This document shows positions 48,942 through 60,400 of a DNA stretch of 64,000 bases, piece after piece; within the stretch, counting starts at the first letter, position 1; every line of letters begins with the position of its first letter. Where the stretch lies: assembly GCA_002633005.1 (NCBI GenBank), contig NMRA01000207.1:333470-397469 (forward strand), in the 5' to 3' direction. Position numbers and translations under genes: made by a program. The DNA is from Phoronis australis (Eukaryota > Phoronida > Phoronidae). The notes under the pieces are model-generated. The model did not search any database and was not told the origin of the DNA. It saw only the letters and a program-made list of their open reading frames with translations.

Positions 48942-50846
48942 ATGAGTTTTAGTAGAACGATTCTGGGCTTCACAAGATCGTGCTCGCAGCTTCTGTTTTC
49001 TAGGTATTGCTTGGGTTTAGTTTCTGTGATGTCATCTTTTGCGCAGTATGTCTGGGGAACTCTGGAACTTTTGGGAGACTACCGGTCTTTAAAACCGGAC
49101 TTAGACTGGCTAGCTGTGTTTTTGCCTTGGAGTTGGAGTTGGCTGAGGCCGCACAAAACTCTAAAGCCAAGGCATAGTCATAGGCGTCCTCAGCTTCGGA
49201 TCGTGGGGAGTTGGGACGTTAGGTTGATGCAAATGCCAAAGGCAAGCTGTCCACTATCCAGCCGGTATCATACTCCACGTACAGCTACCTAGCTTGTGTA
49301 TACGATCAATGTCATGGATTTCTATTAGTAACTTACTAAGTAAGTTCTATAGAACTTCTATGCAGTTGTATTATAATTCCATGGTACGCCTATGACTACT
49401 AATGACTGAACGTCAAAACATGTGAAAAATGTCAGCAATAAACAGTTTACCAGCAGATCTGTTTGCGGTCGTCCTCCTAAGGTGTCCGTCCGTCTGTACA
49501 CAAAAAGGTACTTGTAGCAACATGATTTGATGGTTCAATCAGTATGAGACATCTTGACAAAAAGGTACTTGTAGCAACATGATTTGATGGTTCAATCAGT
49601 ATGAGACATCTTGACAAAAAGGTTGTGACGTATCAATCAATCAATCAATCTCTTTATTGATAGTCAGTTTGACAAAACAAACAAACACTAGCCAAAGGCT
49701 AATATCACAGACTATGAATAGTAACATAAAAAGCATAAATAATAAAATAATGAACCATAAAATAATGAAAAACCAAAACACATGACAAGATGAGAAAAAA
49801 CACATATTGATAAAATATCATGAAAGTATGGCATACTCACGCAAACACATACACACCAGATTTAAAATCTGCATACCCCGCACCTGCACAGTGTTTCTGT
49901 CCAGGATTTAATAAAATTCTGAAAAAGTTTATAGTCCATGAACTTGGACTCATTTCGAAGAGTGTTCCAGAGTTTAACGCTGTACACTAATAAAGAGTTT
50001 AAACCTTGGCGCACTGTTCGACATTGTTTCACAGGTATGGAGGGCCTATGGGATGACCACCCTCCTTACTGGGGCCAGTTGAGAAAGTCTAGTCTCCATA
50101 CAGCTAGGTGGCTGGCCTTGATGATATATAGTCTGTTGAGTAAGGATTAATACAGTTGATCAAACCTTCTGGGGCTGCACTGCTAATCCTCATGGGTGAC
50201 TTGCCAACCGATAGAACTTTGTCATCAGGAGCTGGCGATCACTTTTGAGTGAAAATATACTGAAAATCAGAAAGACCATCATCTGTCAATAAACTTAGTC
50301 CTTTTTGATGTTCCTTGAATCCTTGATCTTTAACTCTTTTTAAAGTCATAAAGAGGACACAAGACTTGTGATCAGTACCAGCTAATTAACTAGACATTGT
50401 TCTTCAACACTTTTCATGTTTTGAAGTTTTATTTTCAGTACATTTTTTCATTGTTTACTCTATTGTGTAACTAGTGATTGAACCCTTTTTGTGTTTTTAG
50501 AAATTCTTCAAGAGTGGTACTTCCACACAGTAGAACTCTTCACAGTCGTCCATTGCTATGTCCAGCCAGCACCATCAAGGACAGTGTTCCTATGGGCTTG
50601 ACCGCTGTATGCAGTAGACTGACCATCGGTGCCTCTCACCTGTTGGGACGTGTTCTGACTCTTTCTCCAGGGTATTTGCCACCAGGTCATGTGACGCAGG
50701 TCAGGGGCAAAATTCGCATAAACTATCGACCGAATGCGTACAGGAGGAAACGCAAGCAGGGCATGCGGGCGAGAACAAGCACAAAAACTGGTCTCATGTT
50801 GCTATGGAGACGAAAATTAAAGGGAAGATTCGTTTTGACAGTCTAG
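48942..50846 (+). CDS. MRPL34: mitochondrial large-subunit ribosomal protein bL34m, two exons
   Basis: Exons 48942-49003 and 50501-50846 join in phase 2 (TCTAG|gtattg ... tttttag|AAATTC) to give 135 aa. The protein begins MSFSRTILGFTRSCSQLLF, an arginine- and serine-rich, acid-free mitochondrial presequence. The C-terminal 46 residues are a complete bL34 domain: RPNAYRRKRKQGMRAR, then TKTGLMLL, then RRKLKGRFVLTV, matching the bacterial pattern in which a K-R-K-x-x-x-G-F-x-x-R motif precedes a TK-x-G helix and an RR-x-KGR end. It is part of the mitoribosome near the peptidyl-transferase centre side of the large subunit. The linker (residues 20-88) is unremarkable. It is divergent from ABHD8. 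Confidence 0.93.
49500..49613. repeat. 57-bp tandem duplication in the MRPL34 intron
   Basis: Two identical 57-bp copies beginning ACAAAAAGGTACTTGTAGCA, followed by the first ten bases of a third. Perfect identity implies a recent duplication. Confidence 0.95.
49632..50055 (-). mobile_element. 5'-truncated LINE (non-LTR retrotransposon) 3' end
   Basis: On the minus strand an open frame ends VKLWNTLRNESKFMDY ... CRF and stops at 49862-49864. The LWN-x-L motif is typical of the last residues of LINE reverse-transcriptase proteins. About 190 bases of 3' untranslated sequence, AATAAAGA and a GATT repeat (49632-49650) follow. Upstream the frame is interrupted near 50090, so this is a dead fragment inside the MRPL34 intron. 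Confidence 0.75.
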
Positions 50847-51250
50847 TTAAAACTATGTTCTATGTGGACATCTTAGAACATTCATTGTGGGAGTTTGTAG
50901 GATGACCCAGGAGATATTGTACGGAAACAGAAAGACAAAACTGGTTGTGGAGAACACTGCATTAGCCATTTGTAGGGGTTTCAGATTATGAGAACCAGTT
51001 TGATGCTCAACAGTCAGTGGAGAAAACTGGTTCTCAAAATGTGGGACCTCTCTAAGTAACTTTGTGTAACCTTGACCTTTGTGACTCTTACATGAAGGTA
51101 TCATGGAAAAGCAAGCTCTAAATGATTTTCTTGAAGTGTTTTTTTCAAACGGATTAAGTGCTGGTGCCACACTTGCTGTATCTTACTACAAATCAAGTTA
51201 AGCTCCACCCCTCTAAGAGAAATGAAACTCACTAGGTGCACGTCGGCAGT

Positions 51251-51425
51251 TATTGAACTCAGTCTATGAAATTTGTTCTCTTGTTGAGTGTTTACAGTGA
51301 AAGCTAGCCAACAATAAGATTAATTCTTCACTTAAGTGAGCACATGTTGAGGATTACAGATAAAATTCTATTTGTTGGCTTGCTTTCACTGTGGGCACTC
51401 AACAACAGTACATTGAGTTGAACCC
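51251..51425. repeat. small palindromic element
   Basis: GTTGAGTG-n-ACAGTGAAAGC(T/A)AGCCAACAA at 51283-51316 is repeated inverted at 51371-51405. A weaker inverted match (TTGAACTCA-like) extends outward on both sides. It is about 175 bp and is probably a MITE remnant. Confidence 0.6.
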
Positions 51426-51639
51426 AGATCAGCAAAAACAAATTTCATCAACTGAACTCAGTAACAGCCAACATGCAGCTCCTGAGTTTTACATTAGTTA
51501 CCCGTGCCAAATGACGTTGTGTGGAGGTTGCAAGATATTGTTTAACTTGCGATATCCATATAACAGCATAAGCGCTTCGCATGGTTATCACCTATGGGAC
51601 GCTTCCATTGTTTTCCTTTGTTGCATCTTTGTTGGATAT

Positions 51640-51862
51640 CATGCGTGCACTCAGCCTTCAATATGGGGGGCTCGAATTCCTAACGTTGTGCACCTTTTGG
51701 TAACAAAAAAGCAGGCGGACTAAAAAAACGGCACCACTGTGAATTGCACATTTGTGCTTGTTTAGTGGATTTTGTCTCATTTTCTGGGACTTTTTGTTTC
51801 TCATAGGCGGACCTTTTTGCCCACTTTGCCAAATGGGGGGGGCTCGAATGGGTGCGCGCATG
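51640..51862. mobile_element. MITE with CATGCGCGCAC ends, copy 3, 5-bp target duplication
   Basis: Ends CATGCGTGCAC and GTGCGCGCATG are flanked by GATAT on each side (51635-51639 and 51863-51867). The interior matches 34253-34479 and 35620-35875. Confidence 0.85.
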
Positions 51863-52530
51863 GATATAACAGTACAAGTCGCATGGATATCGTACCTTGG
51901 GCGCCCATCAGCCGATAACCGATAAATGCTTACCATTATCTTTATTATAAGAAAGAAATACAAAGTGAACAATGTATACGCCTATCTATGGATATCTATG
52001 CGAGCCAGAGGAGCTTGCAACCTAGTTTCCCGTGGGTATGGTAATAATTCTCTTACCAGGAGTAATTTTTTACACAATGAGGATGACAAATAAAATTCTA
52101 TTTTGTTAAAGCTCTCTAAAAAGTAAATATTAAGGACATTTTAGTCAATTACTGACAAACCTTGTTTAAAGTTTGGAGATGTCATTAAACAACATTTTTG
52201 CACAAGTTTCCATTATTTGCAAAAAGGTAACCAGTCGTTAGAAAATAGAAAGATTGCCTTTCTGGCAAATGTTTTTGTGTCAGGTGGAGAATTGCTATAG
52301 GTGGTAATAATAACATTATTTATTGATACACGTGGTTTATTGATACACATGGTTTATTGATACTCATGGTTTTCCATACCTTGCAACTGTCTATCACCTC
52401 GAAATGTTGCCTCAGTGCATTCATTTTCTTCATCATTTCCCTTTGAGTAAAATGGCAATAAACCCGTTTTACATCAGAAATAACTGTGATTTAGACCACA
52501 TACCGACATAAGTCGGGTTCTTTTTAGGCG

Positions 52531-52672
52531 CCCACGTATTTTGCGCCATCTAGTGGCCATTTTGTGATACAAATAAACACCCCTGTAGAAGCACGCCATT
52601 TGCGGTGCATTCGTGGGCGCATTTCAACGCTCCACGTTGCACTTGTTTGTATTTTACATGGATCAGAGACAT
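52531..52672 (+). repeat. dispersed repeat, copy 2 of pair with 37261-37412
   Basis: Shares CCATCTAGTGGCCATT, GATACAAATAAACAC and AGAAGCACGCC with the other copy, at about 80-85 percent identity by eye. The class is unresolved. Confidence 0.75.
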
Positions 52673-54434
52673 TACTGGACTTGAGAATAACTGACGGATA
52701 GTTATTTTTTCTGACCAAGCTAGTAAAATTTCAGGTCACGACCTGAAATGTTCCGAGCCTCATTTGAAATAACGAACTGTCAGTTATTCTCTATCCCAGG
52801 GATCACTTCTGAACTGAGTGCGCCCCCTAACGGTGATGATCATGATGAGACAAATTTTATAACGGTTAATCGCCTAAATCAAATTCTTTCTTACAAAGCA
52901 TTGGGCGAATGTCACTTAATTGTGTAATAAGATTATATTATCGAAGCTTCTTATATACTTAATATGTAACTTGCAGAACTTGTGGAATACGTGTTACGAC
53001 TTTCAAATGACTTCTATTAAGTCTGATACATGACTTTTATTGAGTCTAATACATGACTTATTGAATTTGATACGTGAATCATAATTTGCTGTTACAAATT
53101 ACACTGGGATCACCTGCAGCCGCGCATTACCAAATCCAATGCAACAAACCTAATCTGGTGGAAATAATTACACATGCAGTACTTTTTAACCGTAAGATTT
53201 ACTTGCTCAATGAACTCGGGTATGTCTACGAATATGCTCGACTTCATGCTTGGCTGGAGGAAAGCACCTCGCCTAGTCTAGTCTTGTTAATTGTAGGAAG
53301 GTCTGTTAATGCTATTCTGTCGCAGGACGTATGATTCTTTCGTAATGACTCGATAACTTTCATAATCACTCGCATATGACACTTAAGTGATTCTCAGAGG
53401 ACTCGTAGAAAATACATTTTCACTGTATGTACGCTTTTACTTACACGTGATAGTATTAAATTCCAGTAATATTAACTAACGCTATTAGCGATAACTAACA
53501 TAAGACTTGGGATTGAATGAAGCATACAAGTTGGTTGAGTCGCAAATTTTTTCAGTTTACGTGTGGAAGGCCGCAAATCTTTCCATTCCCATCCAGCATC
53601 TAGAAATGGTTCTTACCAGGGATTACCGTGAGTAGCAACTTATCACAGCGCCCGGACTTTCTGAACAGCTTTTGTGTAGGGAACAGGTGTGGTATCAGTG
53701 ATTACCACGGCGTGTTGTTTTCCCGTCCAGTTTGGTCACTGCGGACTACAAAAACTAAATCCGCCATTTAAAGTTGAACTTTTCAGCATTTGATCCGTAA
53801 AAATCGGTTAACTTCTCCAGAAGAAAAAAGAACTAACGCTGAGTACAACTATTGTTCCTTTAATCGTTGATATGCCCCTACCTCTACTGTCCAATAAACT
53901 GCCTCAGTAGCCTAACAATATTGGACTCGTGTACCCCAGGGCGTGTCAGAGTGGTCTTGAATAACCCAAAGAAACGCAGTGAAGTCAACGGTTAAAGAAT
54001 TCTTCGTTGCGTTTCAGCAACACCTAATGTTTAAAGCTAAAGTTGCTTCCCTGGTGATTTCTAAAAGAAAACGTTGCCTTGCCATGCCAACGCCGTCAAT
54101 GATCAGGTTCATTTGGCATGTGACTTTGCTTGGCCTATAATTTGTGCAGAGGTGGATGATGGATCTACGATTGTATTGACAGAGGTTTAGTGAACCAGTG
54201 ACGCATTTTGTTGCTTTGGCGGGTGTTCGTGGCTCAAGAGGTGCGCCTTAAACCCTTTGAACCCCACTCATGAAATTGTAAGTCATAGCAAGCTCTCAGT
54301 ATTCCTGTTTATGAAAGTTTTAAATAAATGTACCAAAATTATCAAAAATATTTTTACTGAAATCCCAACGCGCTCTATCCTGATGTGGGTTTTCACTGAC
54401 ATTTTTAATTTCTAAATTATCGTTCTGTAAAATT

Positions 54435-57400
54435 TTAAATCTTTCTGACGGGAACTTCCTTTTCCTCACTCTTCGTGGCTAAGAGCTGGGAGAGTTGCTC
54501 AACGGACTGAGTCAATCTCATCACGCTTTCATTCAAGTCTCGTTGTCCACACGTGAGGTCGTCTAATCGGGCTTCGATATCTCCATGAAATCTACATTCG
54601 CAAACCTGGCAGTTGTTGGGTGAAATTCTTTCTGTTAGGTCAGTAGGGTTGCCGGCACGTATAAGGTTTGGCGCAGAATTTCTCATAAATCGTTTCTGTT
54701 CTTGGTCATTCCCATTCTGCTTCTGTTCTTGAAGGCTGTCGAGTCTATTTATGATCTTCGATATTACTTTCCCATTGTATACATAATACTGGCAATCCGC
54801 ACTGCAGTTGTTTGTGGGCGCGTTACAGTCACTTAATTGGTTAACTTCCATGTCAAGAGGTGGTGTTTTCGGGCGATTGACGTCGATACTTGGCAAGCTG
54901 CAGTGACGTCTGTCGTTGATGTTTGTCATCCAGTTCATGCCATGGTGGTCTGTGACTGGCCGTATTCGATTTGTATTCCCGCTTAAGTTGGTAAGTTTTT
55001 GACCGCCGGAACTTTCCGGCTTCTTCGGTATTTCTTTGGAGATGTCTTTGAGTGACAATTTCTCCAGAACTGTTCGGGTGACACTTTCCAAAACAATTAT
55101 CCGGTCTGCCAAGTCCTCCACTCTGCAATAATAAATAGGTTAGTAGTCGTTGACATATCTGACGGCTCTTTGCCTTCTGCGAATGGCACTCCTTGCGAAC
55201 TCGGAGGTTGCACGCCATTCAGGTTGTCAAAGACGCCGTCATTCCGAGTACTACAGAGGCTTCTGCTACTAGGAACCCGGTGTCTGCCTCAGTTCTAACT
55301 TAAACGTTATGGTCTCCGGACTCCGTCCTCCCATTAGAAATTATCTGCTTTGAACTGTCCCGAGTCGATATTGCTGGAGACAATACCTGGTGCCGTTACC
55401 AGCCGAGTCAAGCCAACTTTCTTGGTTTAGAACAATAACTAACTGACAGTAAGCCCAGAAATCACTTCTTGTCTGGCAACAGATCTATAGAATTCAAGTT
55501 CAGTCGTGAGAATCTTTTTTCGGCTCACCTTTGGCTAACTTTTAGGTAGCTGGAAATATTTACTGAAATGCCCACACGTCTTAGTTAATGTGTTAAAAGG
55601 ATACCAAACTTTGAATTTTGAAGATTTTGACCAAACCTTGTTATTGTAATGCCCCATTATCTTCCCACTTCAGTTATAGAAGCAGGATTCATTTAAGAAC
55701 CCGTATCCTTTGTGTCACAGACAGGATATTATGGTTTGGGGTTGGTGGTTCCCTACACTAGTTGTCGGGTAACTTGCCTAAAGTGATGTTACGATTGTTA
55801 GCTATTAGCAGACTTTCAAATTCTGCCCCATTTGAAACACTTGAGGGTTGTCGATGGTTGCAGAGCATCATTTTGTCTTAGAGAAGTAGATAATAAAATT
55901 ATTTTCAATATCAGCTAAAGGTCAAAACCGTGTGTGGTGTCCTTTTAAGAGTAGTCATTAACAAGATGGCGATCTGCTCCCGTAGCACTGAACAGTTAGG
56001 TTGCAGCCACGGGCATTTTGTAGTCCTAGAATTTAAGTTAAGGGGGTATGTCAGGTTCTCTTGGCGGCTGTTTTGGAAATAATTTCAAGGAAACTGATTT
56101 GCCTGTGCTTTTGAACTTGTCCTGAATGAGAAAAGCCAAGTTTTTTATACGGGACCTACTTTTGATGCAAAATGGTGGTTGCAATTTGCTTTGAACCCCT
56201 GTCGCCTGCTGTCTGAGAAACGCGGGTGTGATTTCAGGCAGTTGGTAATACCTAAATTTCTGTAATCTACAGTGAAATGGCATTCGGAGTATTGGCTATG
56301 ATCTCCTTTCTTGCATTGGGCATTCGTGAATTTGTGATTTTATGTAAAAATGTCTAAAATCGCCCTTTTTGGCCAATTTTGGAATCTCAGATTTTTCTCG
56401 TTTTCTCGGTGGACATAGCGAAGTAAAAAGACATTGCAAGCGAGGATTTGGTAAGGGGCGCGTACTATGACCACATTTTTAGAACCTAGAGAGAACGAGC
56501 ATTCTAGTGAATCTGGAGTCAGATTTTACTAGCAGTTGCAGGGAAGTGGTAATTTTGGGTTGACAATTGTATTGTCAAATCTGGGGGTTTTTGGTCCTAT
56601 ATTTCTATGCCGGGAATCCCATTAAAAATCTGTAGCATAATTAAGTTTCAGTTGTCATGAGTTGTGCTTGTGAGTTGGCAATGCTACAAAACCTTTTATT
56701 TTTTCAGGTTCTTGATTAGGACGTGAGGAAAGGACTCATCTCCACATAGGTGTGCGTTGGGAGCCAAAACCCTGTAATATAGTTTGCCACCATGGCCTAC
56801 TTATATCCTCATCGAGACGAGTGCGCATGCGTCATAGTGCCTACCTTTCATCCAATCCACCGTCTCGGATGCTGTTGTTATTCTTTTGACTATTTTCAAG
56901 TTTAGCCAAGTAGTTGTTGCTGGTGTCATACGAATCATCTGCACGGCTCAACTTTGACTTTGGTGTTATGACCGCCGGAAGAGATTCCCTCCGTGGCAAT
57001 TCGGGCGCAACGGAGGTACAGGCATGTGACGCAGATTCCGTCACTCTCTGATCAGCACTCGATTTAAGTTCGAACATGTTACCTGTTAACCGCCGGACGT
57101 TGTTCTTGTGTATGGAACGCGTCAAGCGCCTGCAACAGGACTAATTATTTATTATTTACCATAGTGAAAAAAAACAAAAACAAATGGACTTTTTGCTCAA
57201 GCCTGCATGATCCCCAGACTCTAACGGAATTATAAGTCACGTGATACATGGGTTTTAATTATTGTACATTTTCCCCATAATGAAGAGGTTAGCGATACAA
57301 ATGCGGTGTAACTGTTACGTGACAGTCCCCATTTTTCTTAAAAGTCGCGCATTTTCGTCGATTGAACTGACGGTGGTTGAACCTCGCGCATTTCTGCTAA

Positions 57401-60400
57401 TGACATTGCACCAAAGGCATATCGTGCTAAGACGACACTCCGACGGTCCTATGTTAATTTTGTGTTGTTTTTCTCCCGAGCGCATTACCCATTAGCCGGG
57501 TTCCATGAAACAGTCCCAAATAGGGATTCTAAGTTCCCTAAATCTTTAGCCTATCTGTGTCTTTGTTTACTCACAAATGTAATATTTTTCTATCATTTCA
57601 TCTTTATTATGACTTCCTCATCGACTTACGACATTTTCTAATAATATAACTAAAAACTCAGCCCTGAATTCAAGGAAAATAAATCGGGATTTAGACCTTT
57701 TATGTTGGGGGCGTTGCATGAAAAGATCCCTAAATAGTTTCAATAATATTGCGAATTCAATGTTGAGTTCAATCTCGATTTTCTACCAAAGCCAAAAGTT
57801 GACTAAGTAATGAAACTTAAACAGCCGAAGAAAGGACAATTCGTATTTTCACAAGTCCACAAATACGCAGCAGATTTAGAGAACTTAGTTGAGTCCCTAT
57901 TTGGGACTGTTTCATGCAACCGGGTAAATAAATTTCACCTGTCGTCCCTTCGAAAGAAGTCCGTTAGATTCTGCAGAAAGGCAGACGACCGCCTGGACTG
58001 GTTATGCTCCGCCACCTCAGCAACAGACATGTCACTGTTACTCCGTTTGATAGCGTCTTCTATTGACTTAAGTTCTCTGTCCAGTTCCGCTCTCCTGTGG
58101 AGTAGAGTTATACTTTTGAATAAAGAAAAAGCAAAAAGGCCTTGACTTCCATTTCCACTCTCTACCGTGACTTTTTGCTCGACAGTTAATTGTTTGTTGC
58201 GGGCACTATGCATTTTTAAATAGACACGTTGTTGTATGCCCCATGCTCTTAGTATAGGGTCTTCCCAAAGTTGAAGAGTTTGTGACGAGGGTAGAGCTCA
58301 ATAACGCTAGAACCTTGCAAGGAAAGCAAGATTTCGTGAGATTGCGTGCGTAAGATATTGCCTTGTATTTTCAATGAGAGCACGTGATTTTGTTTAGATT
58401 TTCTCGCCGCGAGATAGCTACTAAACATTACCCAGTTCAGCGTTCAGTTACTTGAAAACTTAGATCAAATGCACAGTACTTAAGCCATTGTTAATTCGGA
58501 TTATCTTTGTGTGAGATATGTAACTTACATATAAAATGAACTGTAGCAGGCACACAGGGTTTGTGTATCATCGTTGAATGTTTAGCCAACTGTTCAGTCA
58601 GACCACCGCTTTTTATACTGTTTCTGGTTAAATTACCGAGAGAAAACTTTTGTCTGGATGGATTGAGCATGTTTCAAATTCGTGGGCAAGGTCCTGCTTG
58701 TGTAAACGGATACATACGTCGTAACCAGGTTTGGGTCTCGTTTCATGTCCTTGGCCCGCTTGGCAGCTATGACTTCCATGGCGTATTTTATCCGCGGGTG
58801 GATTTCGAGCATGTTATAGAAGTCCTCAGCGTCCAGCGTGTAAAGAAATGTATACCCGAGTGAAGTTGCTGTTGCGAACCTCCTCGGTTGGTCTCTCATC
58901 ATCAAACAAACCTCTTGAAAAGAAAAACAACCTCAGAATCGGAGTGCGATGACACATGATAATCCGCCGTTAATATCCATCTTATGATTCAACTGAGAGC
59001 ATACGCGCATTTATCATAAATGGGAGGGATTTTGGAAACTCTGTGGTGACTACAGAGTTTTTCCTTGGCACGTGTTTCTAAAATCATGAATTTTATTATT
59101 TTTTCTGGGCATTCTCTCACAGGGCCGGGAAAATGAATTACTCAGCACTAGATGTTGCGACATCATGGTACTTTCATCGGTAATTGTTTAAAAGATATTA
59201 TCGCTTTCTATGCCTCTTTAAATCTCACCTCCGAAATATGACCCGCAGTTGAAGTAAAGCGGCTCGTGCACGTCACTCGCCGAGAGTACCACGGTTCCTG
59301 CTTCCACAAAGTAAACTTTGTCGGCTGCAAAATAAGACGAATTAGTAAGTCTTGTTAGTGCATTACAAGTATTGTAAATCCACGACTCTAAAACCTGCGC
59401 GAGACTAAGATACATTTTTCGCGCCAATTTCGTTCATTGGAACCCAAGAGTGTGATCCAGTTTCTTTTAGGTGGAAGTGTGACACTGGATCATTGAAATG
59501 CTATACAGTCGCCGGCTTTTCGCCGACGCAGTTGATTGATGGTCGTCAACAGCTGGTAATTAATTCTATGTTGAAGTTGGCTGCAAATGCTAACGGTTTT
59601 TTATTTTTGTGGGAGAAACATGCTTTCATCATTTCTCATTATTACCCCCAATGGATAACTCTGATAATACCAACTATAAGAACACATTAGATAAACCGGG
59701 CTCACTCACCGATTTCACCACCGTGATATATAATGTCACCTGGTTGATAGACCTCTTTCTTCAACTTTGACACGGTTTCATTCATGGAATGAGTTTCCAG
59801 TTTCTTTAGCAGAGGAAATTTTGACACCAAATTTCTACACGTGAAGTTCAAAATTTCCTAAAACGTAAAAATATATTTTGAGTGTTTTTCAGTTCAATAG
59901 GTACAGTGATAAGGCCAAGGTAAAAAAAATCGCCATGAAGTCTGCAATCGTGAAAGTGGTAAATATGAAACAAACTTTTAGTTGTACGAGTTTGGCCAGG
60001 GGTATAATTGACTAACTTCACTAGCCGTTCCGCCGGCTCAAATGCTTAAGAAATCAGTTCGCAATGACGACTTTCGGATAACAGACCAATCAGATATCGT
60101 AGCCACTTGGTGAAACCGGCGAAGACAATCAGGTGCAATCAATAGCTATACTTGATTGACTTTGTCGGTTCCTTTGGGTCAAATGTTTAAGATATCTGAT
60201 TGGTTCTCGATGACGACTTCCCGATTACAGGCTGATCGAAGTAGAGTTCAGGAACGCTAGGACCTCGTTAAGACCTCGCTAAAGGGATGACTTCGCGAGA
60301 TTACGCGACTGAGATAGTACCGTGCATTTCAAGTGAGAGCACGTGATTTTGGCCAGATTTTTCTCGTCGCTAGGTACTGAACTCTACTCAGGTGACCCGG

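Larger units (their letters stand above)
50847..54434. other. intergenic stretch between MRPL34 and the channel gene
   Basis: Apart from the three repeats listed separately I see no gene. Both genes run toward this region, so it should hold both 3' untranslated regions; I could not place their polyadenylation sites with confidence. Confidence 0.5.

Noticed and set aside
48942-49292. Unspliced continuation of the MRPL34 first exon as a 130-codon ORF
   Set aside because: The bL34 domain is in the second exon and the phases join exactly at a GT-AG intron; the continuation has no family similarity.
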